This document shows, piece after piece, positions 1 to 14,019 of a stretch of DNA of 64,000 nt. The notes under the pieces are model-generated. The model saw nothing but the letters and a program-made list of their open reading frames with translations. It had not been told where the DNA came from and ran no database searches. The stretch lies in NCBI GenBank assembly GCA_023846275.1, contig JAIUJO010000071.1:1727498-1791497 (forward strand), read 5' to 3'. Both the position numbers and the translations under genes were made by a program. The DNA is from Vanilla planifolia. Its lineage: Eukaryota > Streptophyta > Magnoliopsida > Asparagales > Orchidaceae. Position 1 is the first letter of the stretch. Every line of letters begins with the position of its first letter.

Positions 1-3000
1 TCACATACACAAATGCACACACATACACACATGCAAGCAAGCACATACATAGACTCACACACACACATGCACACACACAAACTCTCACAAAGAACACACT
101 TACAAATTTAGACACACATACTCATACACAAACACACATGCACATGCATAAGTACAAACACATACACAAACATGCCCACACACACTCACACCTCCACACA
201 CATATATGAATAGACACATGCACACATAAATGAAACAACACATGCAGAGACACACCCCATAGACATAAACATATATGCACAGATACACACAAGTATGCAT
301 ACAAACCCAAACATGTGCACATGTACACTTATGCATACACACTAACACTAACACGCACACACACTCACAAACAATCATAGACACGCACACACACCCACAG
401 GCATGCACTCATGCCCACACCCACACACACACTAACAAACTTGCACACACAGACACACACATATGTACACACACTAGTTCACCCAAGCACACACATGTAC
501 ACACACACATGCATCTACACAGACACACACTTGCATTTACCCACACTCAAATGCAAATGCATATGCACATGCTCAAGCAAACACATGCATATGCCCACTC
601 TTGCATGCACATACATGCACTCACATGCACATGCAAATGCACACACACATACACACACATAGACACACACATATGCACATAAACATGCACACACACATGC
701 ATGAACTCCTCCCACACACATGATCATACACATAAACACACAGAGGAACATACACATGCATACATACACATGTGCATATGTGCTCAAACACATGCATGCA
801 CCCATAAACATGCAGACATGCACCCATAAATATGCACACATGCACATAAACAAACTCACTCACTTGAACATGCACATACATAGATGCACAAACAAACACA
901 CATGCATACACACATATACTCACATGCATGCATGCACACACACACATACTCACTTGTGTCAATGCGCACATGCACACACACACACATGAACAAACACATG
1001 TAAACGTATGCGTGCACATAAACCAACATGCACACACATACAAGAAGTAACACTTACACACGCATGTACACACAAAAACACACATGTACATAGACACATG
1101 CACACAGACACCCGTTCACTCCCACACATATAAGCATGCACACACACATATACACACACATACATGCATGCAAACATGCATACACACACATGCACATAAA
1201 CACCCATGCACTCCCACAAACAAAAGCATGCACACACACATATATGCACACACATGCTTGCAAACATGCATACACATACATGCATGCACAAAAACATGAG
1301 CACACACATACGTATACCCATGCACACACACACATGCCTACACAAACATACACATACATGTGCACAAACACACACAACCACATGTATAGACACACATGCA
1401 CACAAAATCATACACATAGACACCAATGCACACAAGCATATGCACATGCACATAGAACAATGCCCATGCATACACACATGCATAAGCACAAACATACACA
1501 TAAGGACACATGTACACACACACAAATGTAGGCATGCACACACCAACACACACATGCATGAATGCATGCACACTCCAACATTCACATGCACACGAAGACA
1601 TGAACACACACAAGCACCCACAGAAGAACGTGCACATGAACACAAAACACATGCACATAAGAACACACAAAGATGCACTCACTTTCACACAAATGCATGC
1701 ACACACACATGTCTGCACACACATACATCTATAAAGAAACATGCATATACATACACATTCACACACACATGCACACACACACACACATAAATGAAGGCAC
1801 GTATGCACACAAATATGCACGTGCCCTCACACACACATGCATGTGCACTAGCAAACTCACATGCACACATCACACACTTACGAATGCATGCATTGCCACA
1901 CCTGCACATACACACATGTACACACAAGCACACTCACGTGCAAACACACACACACACATACATAGCAAAAACTTGCATAGGCATACTCATACAAACATGC
2001 ACACACCCATATGTGCCAATGTGCCACACATGCATAAACACACATGCATTCACACACATACACAGACAAATGTGTGTTTTTGCACACTAATAGAAATACA
2101 CACACAAACATGCACATGCAAAAAAACAAATGTAAACACACACACCAACACATAAACTCCCACACGTGTGCATGCGCATGTCACACACTCATGCATACAC
2201 ACACTAACACACATACTCACACATATCCACACACATGCATACACATACACATGCATGCACAATTGCGTATGCATGTAGTCACACATATACACACATGCAT
2301 GCACATAGCAAAATAGACACACATGCACACACACTAATGGCATTCACACACATGCCCACGCAACCACACATGCAAGCATGCAAACACACACACATGCATG
2401 CACACACTTGCACACAAACAAACACCATCCATCTATGCACACATGTCTGCATGAGAACATGTAGTGACACACACACAAACACAGGCATGAACGTGCACAT
2501 ATACACATGCTCACACACACACACCTACACACATACTCCTACGTACACACCAACACACACATGCACATGCACTTATGGACACACACAAATATACACAAGC
2601 ACATGCACACACACACACACATATGTACAAATGCATGTGCATAGCTAGAGACACAGGCATACATGGGCATGCACCAACACACACATACACACCAAGGTAC
2701 ACACACATGCACATGCACATGTACATGCACACACACATAAAGACACACACAAAACACATGCATGCACATGCACATTCATGCACACATACCCACACCCATC
2801 CATACACATACACACATGAACAATACACACAAACATACACACACACATGCATGCATACACACACAAACACACACACACACATGCACATACACACATGCAT
2901 ACATGTTTATAGGAACACAGACACATAAGCATGTGCACATGCAAAAACATAAGCACAACATTCCAAACATGAACACACACACACACACCACACAAATGCA

Positions 3001-4300
3001 TACACACGTATTCATGAAGATATGCATATGAATGCACAAATACATGCACACACCCATGCATCTACACAAAGATAAGCTCACTCACATAAGCCTATGCATA
3101 GATACACACAAACACATACAGCCACACACACATACACACATGCACACACACATGGACACAGACAACCACACACATAAACACATGCACACAGCATGCACAC
3201 ACACTAATAAACTCATCCATACACACCTATACATGCACACACACATGCATGCACAAACATAAACATAAGCACACAAACACGTGTAGATACATAGCAAACA
3301 CACATGATCACACATACCCACCCACACACATGCACACATGTATGCTTACACACAAGCACATCACACACACACACACATGAGAACACACACATGTAGACGT
3401 ACACACAAATGCATACACCCAAACATAACTCGGACATACACTACTACACAAGAAGACACACATGCATGTATACATGTCTACACACACAAAAATACACTCG
3501 CACACACACATAAGCACATGCATAGACACACAACACGCTTGCACCCATGCACATGCACACACATATGTGTATTCAAACATGTGTTCACAAACACGAATGC
3601 ATAATAAAAGACACACATTCACACACATTGCATAACAAACACATATGCACACACAAATATAAAGATAAATACAGACACACACACATGCACACGAATAGAC
3701 ACATGCACACAAATATACTTACCCATGAAAAGGTAGACACACTTACCTATGCATAGATGCATAGATGTATACACACACCCAACCACACACACGTGTACAT
3801 ATGCACACACATTCATGCATGCACATGCATGCAAACACAAACACATGCAAAGACGCACGTACACACAAGCACATGCAAATGTGCACACAAACATACACAT
3901 GAAAAAGCACACACACACCCATAGATACATGCACACACACAAACACATGCACTCTTACATGCATGCTCACATACATACTTACACATAAGAACTCAAGCAC
4001 ACAAACACATGCACACACACACATCCACACCTACACACTTATGCATAGTGACACACACGCATACATACTTACACAGCACACACACATGCCTACCAATACT
4101 CATGTACATAAACATACATGCAATCAGAAATACACATGTATGCTTCCACAAACAAATGAATATACACAAACAAACACAAATGCACACATACACATGCACA
4201 GATGCATGTATGCTTACTCACACTTAAACAATATGCACATGCTTGCATTCATGCAAGCACATGCATATATTGAAATACATGTACACATGCACACACACAC
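1..4300 (+). repeat. CA repeat, no long higher-order unit seen
   Basis: Uniform degenerate CA/CATG sequence. Apart from a local ~92-bp duplication at 1.1-1.3 kb I see no gene, island or long duplicated unit here. The only short TG-sense run is near 2,071-2,080 (TGTGTGTTTT). Confidence 0.85.
1117..1300 (+). repeat. ~92-bp tandem duplication
   Basis: Two adjacent similar units begin at CACTCCCACA near 1,118 and 1,209. Each continues through AAGCATGCACACACACATAT and then GCAAACATGCATACACA. Spacing of the CACTCCCACA anchors is about 92 bp. Copies differ by scattered substitutions. Confidence 0.75.
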
Positions 4301-6150
4301 TTATACACATACACATATAAACTCACACACATGCACATGTAAATGCACAAATACTTGCACATGCATACTCATACACATGCATTCATACACACACCCACAA
4401 TCACACATGAATGCAAACCAGCACACATAGAGACAAGCACACACACACATGGTCATATGCACAAATATACAAGTGTATATTGCCACACACATGTACATGC
4501 ATGCACACATGCACACTCATGCATTGCATGCAAAAACATGCACACACAAATGCACAAACACATGCACACAAGTGCACACAAAAACACACACATACACCAA
4601 CACATGCACGTGCACATGCACATATATGTGCACAAGCATGCACGCATTGGCACAAATGCACACACAAACATGCACCCACATATGTACTCACAGCCCCATA
4701 CACATGCAAACACATGCACACAAACACATGCACACTGACATATATACACAGACATACACAAAGATGCATCAATGTATACATGTGATCATGAGCTAACACA
4801 TATTCATAAATACACCACCTCACACAAACACTCGCAGTCATGCTTGCACGTGTGCTCATGCAAAAACACACATAGAGGCTTCCACATACACACACAAACC
4901 CACATACACTCGCTCACATACACACACTAATGTCTACACAAACAAGTGTGCATGCATGCAAACACACAGGCATGCATACAGCCACACATAAATAGATTAA
5001 CACACACATGCACATGCATCCACACACAAATGCACACATGCATACACACACTCATCCACACGCATGTGTGTGTGTGCATATGTACACAAACACATGCACA
5101 CATGCGCTTACTCACATGTGTTCACCGCACACACACATAACTACACGCATGCACATAAGCACACCTGCATGCACTTACACACACAAGTATAGACACCCGC
5201 ACACACGCACACACATGCATACTCACACACACATATGTAGACAATTACACATGCACACAAACATACATGGACAAACATGATGCACACACATTTATATACA
5301 CACACATACACATGTACACACACATACACTCACACACATGCACACACACTCATACACATGCATGCATACACACACATGCACAACCACACATGAATGCACA
5401 TAAGCAAACATAAAGGCACACACACACACATGGCCACATGCACAAATGTACACATGTACATTGCCACACACATTCACATCCATGCACGTAAGCACATGCA
5501 TGCATTACATGCAAACACATGCACACACACACATGTATAAACACACACACACACAAGTGCATCGAAACATGCACATAAACACACACATGCATGTACACAC
5601 AGACACAGATAAACAAATATATACACACACACATGTACAACATGTGCACACACACAACCATGCACACACATATGTACTCGCAGCCATACACAGGCAAACA
5701 CATGCACATTCATATATACACATAGTCATACACAGAAATGCATGAATGGAGACATGTGATCATGTGCACACACATATGCATAAACACACCACATGAAACA
5801 GACACTTATACTTATGCATGCACGTACGGTCATGCCCACACACACAAACCCACATACACTCACACACATACACATGCTAATGTCCACACACACAAGTGTG
5901 CATGCATACACACAAGCATGGAAACAGAAACATATACCCAAATTCACACACACGCACACTCATACATCCACACACCAATACACAAATGCATACACACACA
6001 CATGCACACATGTGTGTGTGTGTGTGTGCATATGTACACAAATGCATGCACATATGCACTCACTCACATGTGTTCACCGCACACACACACAACTACATGT
6101 ATGCATGAATGCATGCACACAAGCATGCATTCCTACACTTACATGACACA
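4300..6150 (+). repeat. Tandem pair of ~0.95-0.99-kb units
   Basis: Two diverged copies lie head to tail (about 4,300-5,280 and 5,281-6,150). Anchors in the same order are: ACACATGGTCATATGCAC (4,447) and its partner at 5,428; TATGTACTCACAGCC (4,681) and TATGTACTCGCAGCC (5,671); CATGTGATCATG (4,779 and 5,753); and TGTTCACCGCACACAC (5,119 and 6,071). The anchor offset falls from about 981-990 to 952, showing small indels. Both copies carry the same small TG run just before the last anchor. Confidence 0.85.
5989..6028. repeat. CA/TG micro-palindrome inside a CA block
   Basis: A (CA)n run is followed at once by CATGCACACA and a pure (TG)9 run at 6,011-6,028, making a self-complementary stretch able to form a hairpin or cruciform. 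A shorter version (TG run at 5,065-5,076) sits at the equivalent place in the upstream ~0.95-kb copy, so this local sense flip predates the duplication. Confidence 0.75.
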
Positions 6151-7045
6151 AGTACACACACTCTTGCATGCACACACATCCACACACACCCCTCCACACA
6201 CATATGGATACGCACACACACATGGATACGCACACACACATGGATACGCACATATGCAAAAACACATGCACACAAACGCACATGGACACACAGGATGCAC
6301 TCAAACATACATTCATGCATGCACACACAAATACACAAACACTCACACACACAATGAGACGCACACATATGCACACATATGCATAAACACATACACTGAC
6401 ATGCACACATATGCACATAATGCAAGCACACTCACGTACACACACACACGCACATGCACACAGACATGTACAGGTCATAAGCACACACACTCATGCACAT
6501 GCAAACCTACATACTCTCTCACACATTCACAAGCAAACACACATACACATGAACACTATCAAGCACACACATGTACAAACTAACACAGGCATATGCACAT
6601 AATTGCATGCACACACAGACATGAACACGAGCACAAATGCATACACACACATGCACACACACACATGCACTTGATCACACTAAATCACACATACAATTAC
6701 ATGCATGTGCTCACATATGCCAATACCCATGCTCATATGAACACGCACACACACATATACACATAAATATATGCATACACACACACACACAAGTGCATAC
6801 AACATACCCTCACACACACATGCCCACACACACTCATGTCGTTGCACACACACACACATACACATGTGCACACATATACACATGTACGTAATCAAACACA
6901 TGCATGCACAGACACCATCACACACATGCTCATCCACCCATCAACATTTATATAGGCATAAGCATTAACACATGGACTCACACACATGCTCACACATACA
7001 CACACATTCACAAACATGCACATGAACACACACATACACATGCAC
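6150..7045 (+). repeat. CA repeat between higher-order units
   Basis: Degenerate CA/CATG sequence with no duplicated unit other than the 18-bp repeat at its start. No gene or island is visible. Confidence 0.8.
6204..6257 (+). repeat. 18-bp tandem repeat, three copies
   Basis: ATGGATACGCACACACAC starts at 6,204, 6,222 and 6,240 with a period of exactly 18. The third copy diverges at its end (CGCACATATGC). The near identity of the first copies suggests recent slippage compared with the surrounding decayed sequence. Confidence 0.92.
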
Positions 7046-8070
7046 ATGCACACATACGCAAATGTCTACAAATAGTATAAAACACATTAGTGCAAACACA
7101 CATGTAAATGAACACACACACACATATAAACATAGACATGAACACACAATGACACACACACACACATCGACACATGCACATGCACACATATGCATGCATA
7201 ATTGTACACAGATGCTCCTCCTTTTGCACACACACAAGCACACACGTGAACACATGTGACATGCACACACGAACACAAGTGCGCACATGCATGCACATAC
7301 ACATGTGCACTCATGCACATAAACCCACACACACAATTAAATGCACACATACCTAGGCATGTATGCATACATCCATGTGCACACACATAAACATGCTCAA
7401 ACACATACACACATGAAGAAGCACAAGCACCCATAGACACATGCAAACACATGCATAAATATACACATGCATATGCACACACATGCAATGACACACACAC
7501 ACATGTACATGCAATTAAAGACACATGTACACATGTGTAGAAATACATGCATACATAGACAAACATATACATAGATGTTTGTAAGCAAGCATGCTCATAA
7601 GCACATGAACACAGAGAAAAGCTCTTAGGCACAAATGCACAAACATGCATGCATATACACAAACATATATACACGTGCATCTGTACACACATGCAAACAC
7701 ACATGAACACACATGAACATGTAGAACAAACACACACAAACACACATGAACATGGATATGCTTAGGAGAACACATGTGCATAAACAGACACAAACGCATG
7801 CACATGGATAAATACAAGAATACTAAGTACAAACTTACACGCACATGCATAGGCATACTCACGTTCATAAACACATAGATGTATGAACGTACACCCCCAC
7901 ATACAAATGCATGCACAAAAGAACCCACACACATGCACCAAATACATGCTCACACACATACAAAAACACACCCACATACGAAGACATGCATGCATAGAAA
8001 GTAAGATGGTCATACACACACACACACACTAAATGTATAGACACATGAACACACATAAATGTGTACACCA
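7045..8070 (+). repeat. Higher-order copy A (head unit)
   Basis: One of three diverged copies of the same ~1-kb stretch. Shared anchors, in order, are AAATGTCTAC (7,060), ACATGCTCAAAC (7,391), ATGAAGAAGCAC (7,413), AATTAAAGACACATG (7,513), TTTGTAAGCAAGCAT (7,578), AATACTAAGTACA near 7,818 and GCATGCATAGAAAGTAAGATG (7,988; 21 bases, read as GCATGCATAGAAA plus GTAAGATG). A short pyrimidine island, GCTCCTCCTTTTGC, lies near 7,214; block III has GCACCTTCTTGTGC at the equivalent place. The copy breaks off after about 8,070. Confidence 0.88.
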
Positions 8071-9880
8071 TACACACACATGTGTGCACATGCTCATTAG
8101 CACACATGCAACACATGGACACATACCTATGCACGCTTGTACAAACAAAACACACACACACACGTAGGCATGAACCCACATAATCATGCTCATACATACA
8201 CACATGTAGACAAGTATGCACAAGCACACACATACACACAAGATCACACTCACACATGCACACACACGTATGCACACACACCCACATGCATGCACATGTA
8301 CAAATATGCATGCACAAATACACACACACATGCACACACACTTAGAAATGCACACAGTCCTATAAGCATGACACTTGTAAACACACAAGCAAATAGACAT
8401 GCATATATAAATGTGCACCCACATACACACACAATGATGCACATGTGCACACACACCCATGCATACATACCCACACACATGCACACACACATAGATGCAC
8501 ACACATGCACTTGTACATGCACACGTACATGAATACACATTCCTTTGCACACTAACACACACACATGCACATGTATAGGAGAACACACATGCACACTCAC
8601 ACACATGCATGCAAACAAGCACAAAAATGCATTCACACACACATGGACACAAAGGACACAAGCACGGATTCATACCTGCTCACAGGAATGCATGCCTACA
8701 CAAATGTACAAACACACAAATACACACGCACACATACACATAAGTTCCCATGCATAAACACACACATGCACACAAAGTTGCATGCATGCACAAAAATGCA
8801 CCCATAAAAATTTCAACATGCACAAACTCCACACACATACTTGTTTTCACACGCATACATATACAAATGCATGCACACAGACTAGCATGCATACAGACAT
8901 AGATAGGCATGCACTAACATAGGCACATTCATGTGCACACACATGCACACATAGAGACATGCACACACTTGTACACACAACATACATATACTAACATGCA
9001 CAAACACACACATAAAAATGCAGACTAACACATATACACGTAGACATACACATACAAATAGGAATACAAACATAGACACCTACACACACACATACATGCG
9101 TATATATACACACACACACAACTAGACATGTAGGCACAGACACTCACATGCAAAAATACACACATGCATGCACACACACATGCACATTCACACACACACA
9201 TTCACTCATGCATGCATGCACATACACACATATGCATGCATATGTATAGAAACACATGCATACATATGTACACACAAGCACATGTGCATTCACCCAAACA
9301 AACACACAAGTACATATGCACCACCCACACATTCAAATAGGCACATAATCACATATGCACATAGTGACACATGCAGACACAAACACACACACATAAAAGT
9401 AAGAATGCACACACACACAAATTCATACATACATGCATGCACACACAATTACACAGACACATGCACACACACACACACAAACAAGTACACATACACATAG
9501 TAACACACACACAAGCACACATACGCACATGCATGAACACACACATGTGCACTGACACGTGCACAAACTTACACACACACATAAGCGTATACACACATGC
9601 ATGCATGCTTGTAGACCCACATGCCCCCATAAGTGCATGCACATACTCACACACATGTGCACACACATGCATACAAATGCATCGATATAAGCATACATAG
9701 TCGCAAACACAGGGACGCACACACAAGCCCATGCACAAAGACATGAGAGTGCACACATGCACACATATGCACAATCACATACATGTACATGCACATGTGG
9801 ACACACACACATATGCATTAATACACACACATATGCACCAATGCACACAAACACATGCACACATACATAAGCATGCACTC
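8070..9880 (+). repeat. CA repeat between copies A and B
   Basis: Degenerate CA/CATG sequence separating two copies of the head unit. I could not find its counterpart in block III, which passes directly from the head unit into sequence matching 10.6-14.0 kb. This suggests that the A and B duplication and the material between them are specific to block I or were lost from block III. No gene or island is visible. Confidence 0.75.
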
Positions 9881-11432
9881 ACACAAACATGCTCAAACAC
9901 ATACACACACAAACACACACACCGACACATGCACACATGAAGAAGCACAAACACCCATAGACACATGCAAACACATGCACAAACACACACATGCATATGT
10001 ACACACATGCAAAGGTGCACACACATGTACATGTAATTAAAGACACATGTGTACATGCACACAAATACACACATACATAGACAAACATATACATAGATGT
10101 TTGTAAGCAAGCATACTCACATTCACATGAACAAAGTCATAAGTCCACAAGCACAGACACACAAACATGCATACATATGCACAAACACACATACACATGC
10201 ACCTACACACACATGCACATGTAGAAGCAACACAAGTAAACACACATGAACACGAATATACTCTAGAGAACACAAATGAATAAATGCACACAAATGTCTG
10301 CACTTGGGCACATACAAGCATACTAAGTATACACACTCATATGTACATGCATAGGCATACTCATATTCACACACACATAAATGCATGCATGTACACCCAC
10401 ATATACACATGCAGGCAAACACTCTGGCATGCACACATGAACCCACACACATATGCATGCATGCACACACATGAACATGCCCACATATATACACACACAC
10501 GTTCACCCACGTACATGCTCACACACACATACGCATACACACCCACACACTCACATGTTTGCACACATGCATAAGAACACATGCATGCATAGAAACTAAG
10601 ATGCATGTACACACACATGAAATGTACAAACACATGAACACACATAAACACACACACAAAAAAATGCACACATACACACACTTGCACATGCACACACAAG
10701 TGCACACACATACACAAACACTAACATACATGCATATACATGCACGAACACACATACACATGCATAAAAAACATGCACACACACACTCAAATAGATAAGC
10801 ACGCACACACTCAGACACAGACACATACACACCCATGCACACACACATGCATACACTTACACACCCATGAACCCAATCACACACACCCATATGCACCCAC
10901 ACATAGGCATGCACACAAACATGCACACACATAAAAAATCATACAAACACAAAGGTACACACGAACACATGCCCATGTGCACACACATACATGCATCCAC
11001 ACTCATACAACCTTCCATGTGCTAACACACAAGCACACACAAACACATACGTGGACATGCATATATGCACACACACATTTGTACATGCATGCTGCATAAT
11101 ACATGCATACAAGCACATGCTCACAAACACATGCACACACATGCACACATACATTTGCATAAGCAGACACACATGGTTATACACACAAACACATACATGC
11201 ATAAATTCATGCACACATACATATATAGATACACACATTCACACAAGCACATGCTTCCATGTACACCCACAAGCATGCTCAAAATACACAAAAAATACAC
11301 ACATACACACACACATGCACAAATAGAAACACACACACACATGCATGTACACACAATTATGAACACACACACACACAGATGCATGCACAATCTCAAACAT
11401 GCACATGCACACTCACACACACATGAGCAATC

Positions 11433-11503
11433 GCACATGTGCCTGTGTACACACACACATGTTCCTATGTGCACATACATGTGCCTGTGTGCACACACAC
11501 ATG
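11433..11503 (+). repeat. 42-bp tandem duplication
   Basis: ATGTGCCTGTGTACACACAC and ATGTGCCTGTGTGCACACAC occur 42 bp apart (GCCTGTGT at 11,441 and 11,483), each preceded by a short CACATGTG or CATACATGTG palindrome. A single GAGCAATC-CACATGT region without this duplication appears at the matching place in block III (about 43,361-43,377), so the duplication is specific to block I. Confidence 0.75.
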
Positions 11504-11767
11504 CACTAGTGCAAGTACATGCATGCACACACACAAAAAGTTACTCAAACCCACAAACACGTGAACATGCTTGCATACTCCTACACTCACAAGCACATAC
11601 ATGCAAGTGTGCATGTGCTCGTGCACACACACTCACAAATATATATAGGTGCACACCCCATCAGCCCACACACAAACTCACATGCACATGCACATGCATA
11701 ACCCTCAGATGGGTACACACACATATTTATATACATACACATGTAGAAATGCCAATGTACATGAAGA

Positions 11768-11806
11768 CACTAAAAGAGGTGTAGAATGGCATCTGCACAG
11801 TAGCAC
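11768..11806 (+). other. Unique island in CA block
   Basis: TAAAAGAGGTGTAGAATGGC followed by ATCTGCACAGTAG (11,771-11,803) is mixed sequence without CA/CATG structure. It has no open frame of note, no recognisable motif and no match elsewhere in the window that I could find. It may be a relic of sequence that was invaded by the repeat. Confidence 0.7.
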
Positions 11807-14019
11807 ACATACACATGCACAACCATGCACACACACATACATATACAAGCATGCACATTCGCACATATGAAACAAAAACCCAAGCACACTCAAGCAAATG
11901 CACCAGCATGTTGCCATATGCATGTACACACACACCCACACCAGCACACCTTTGCATGCATAGACACATGCACACAAAACACACATGCTCACACACAAAC
12001 ATGCTTGTATAGACACACACTCACATACACATATGCACACACGCACATGCACAAACACACGTAAACACACATGCACATGCACATGCATGCTTATACACAT
12101 CCATAACACATTTGCACAAGAAAACATACACATAAGAACACATGCATGAACACACACACATGCATGCACATGCACACAAACATAGAGACACACAAACATG
12201 TTAGCACACAATGTCACACACAATTAGACTTATGTGCACACCCACACACAAACATGCACATCCAAACGCACACATCAGCACTCGTGCACACATGTGCATG
12301 CACATGGACAATCACCTACACATGTATACATAGAGGCAAAAACACATCTGCACGTACGCAAATGCACGCACATCATACATGAACTCATACACGCACAACT
12401 GCTTGTGCACACATAAACACCAACACAATCACATATGCATATATTTGCACACTCACACATGCAAACAGTCATACAAACACCAAAAAAGCATATGCACTTT
12501 CACACACTCACAAACATATACATACACACATGAGTTAATGCACATGCACACATGAACAAATATGCACACATATGGACATGAACAATTATGCATGGCCCCA
12601 TAGAAATACATGCACAAACACACGCATATGCATGCACACAAACACATTTACAAACATGTCAATTCATACACACACTTGCACATGTACACAAACACATGGG
12701 CACACATGCACAAACACACACAAACATAGCCACACACTACAAAAGCACTAATATACAAATGCACACACTGATAAACAAACAAACTCACACACACACACAT
12801 GCACTCAAGTGTGTGCTTGCACACATTTGCACACATAAACACACACATGCAAATAGATGAATACACATGTACACACACGCATGCACATATGCACACACAC
12901 TATCATGCACACAAATAGACACACATGCAAAATCACGCACATGTACATATGCACATGCACACATAGAGAAATACACACATATGTATCCACAAACATAAAT
13001 ATGTGCCCACATGCACACACATATGCATTCACGCACACAAACACACTCAAAAGCATGCACATAAGAGCATGTACACACAACCACACACATGCACACACAC
13101 ATATGTAAATGTACACCACTTACACACATCTTTATGTGTGCCCCTGCACACACACACACACACATGTAGGAAAACATATACATGCACACACAAACACATG
13201 CATGCACACACACCTTCCACCTGCACATGCACATACACATGCACACATTACAAATCCACAGACATGCACATACGTTCACATACCTATGCGTGCTCACATA
13301 TACATGCATATAGACACACACATACACACATGCACAAACACACACACAAAAAACACACATGCAAATACACACATAAGCACATAGGCACACTTGTACACAC
13401 ACTTGCATATGCACACATGGGTGTGTGCATACCTATCCATGCACATGCATACACTCACACATAGTGTATACAAACATACACACACACTAGAACACATACG
13501 CACATAGGCACACACACGTACACAAACACGTATGCACATGCACACATACCTACACACAAACATATGCACACACACCCATCCACAAATGGCCTTGCACGTC
13601 CACTTACTCATGCATGCACACTCACAAATGAACATAGGCACATGAACACACAGACTTACATGCATGCACACACACTCCCATATACACACATCCACACACT
13701 TGCACAAACATATGCAAACACATATAAACACACATACAAACATAAACACATAAACACAAACAAATAAATCACACATGCACATCCACATACATGGATAGAA
13801 ACACACAAATGCGTATAGACATGCAAACACGTGTGCATGCACATACACTCATGCACACACACACACACACAATAATACACATGCATACACACACATAAGT
13901 ACACAAACACACGCATGGACTTGTTCATGCACATAAACACATTCACACATGCACCCATGTGAGTGCATGCACATGCGCACACAAGCACACACATAGAGGC
14001 ACACATGCATATACACATA

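Noticed and set aside
5738-6583. 281-codon His/Thr-rich forward frame, like a histidine-rich metal-binding protein
   Set aside because: It spans two copies of a tandem repeat and an 18-bp satellite. The His-Thr pattern simply reads CAC ACA and CAT; no signal peptide or ordered repeat is present.
7391-9901. p53-like half-sites (AAACATGCTC) and E-box-like CATG words as regulatory sites
   Set aside because: CATG is part of the repeat unit and occurs throughout; without a nearby gene there is no reason to call a regulatory element.
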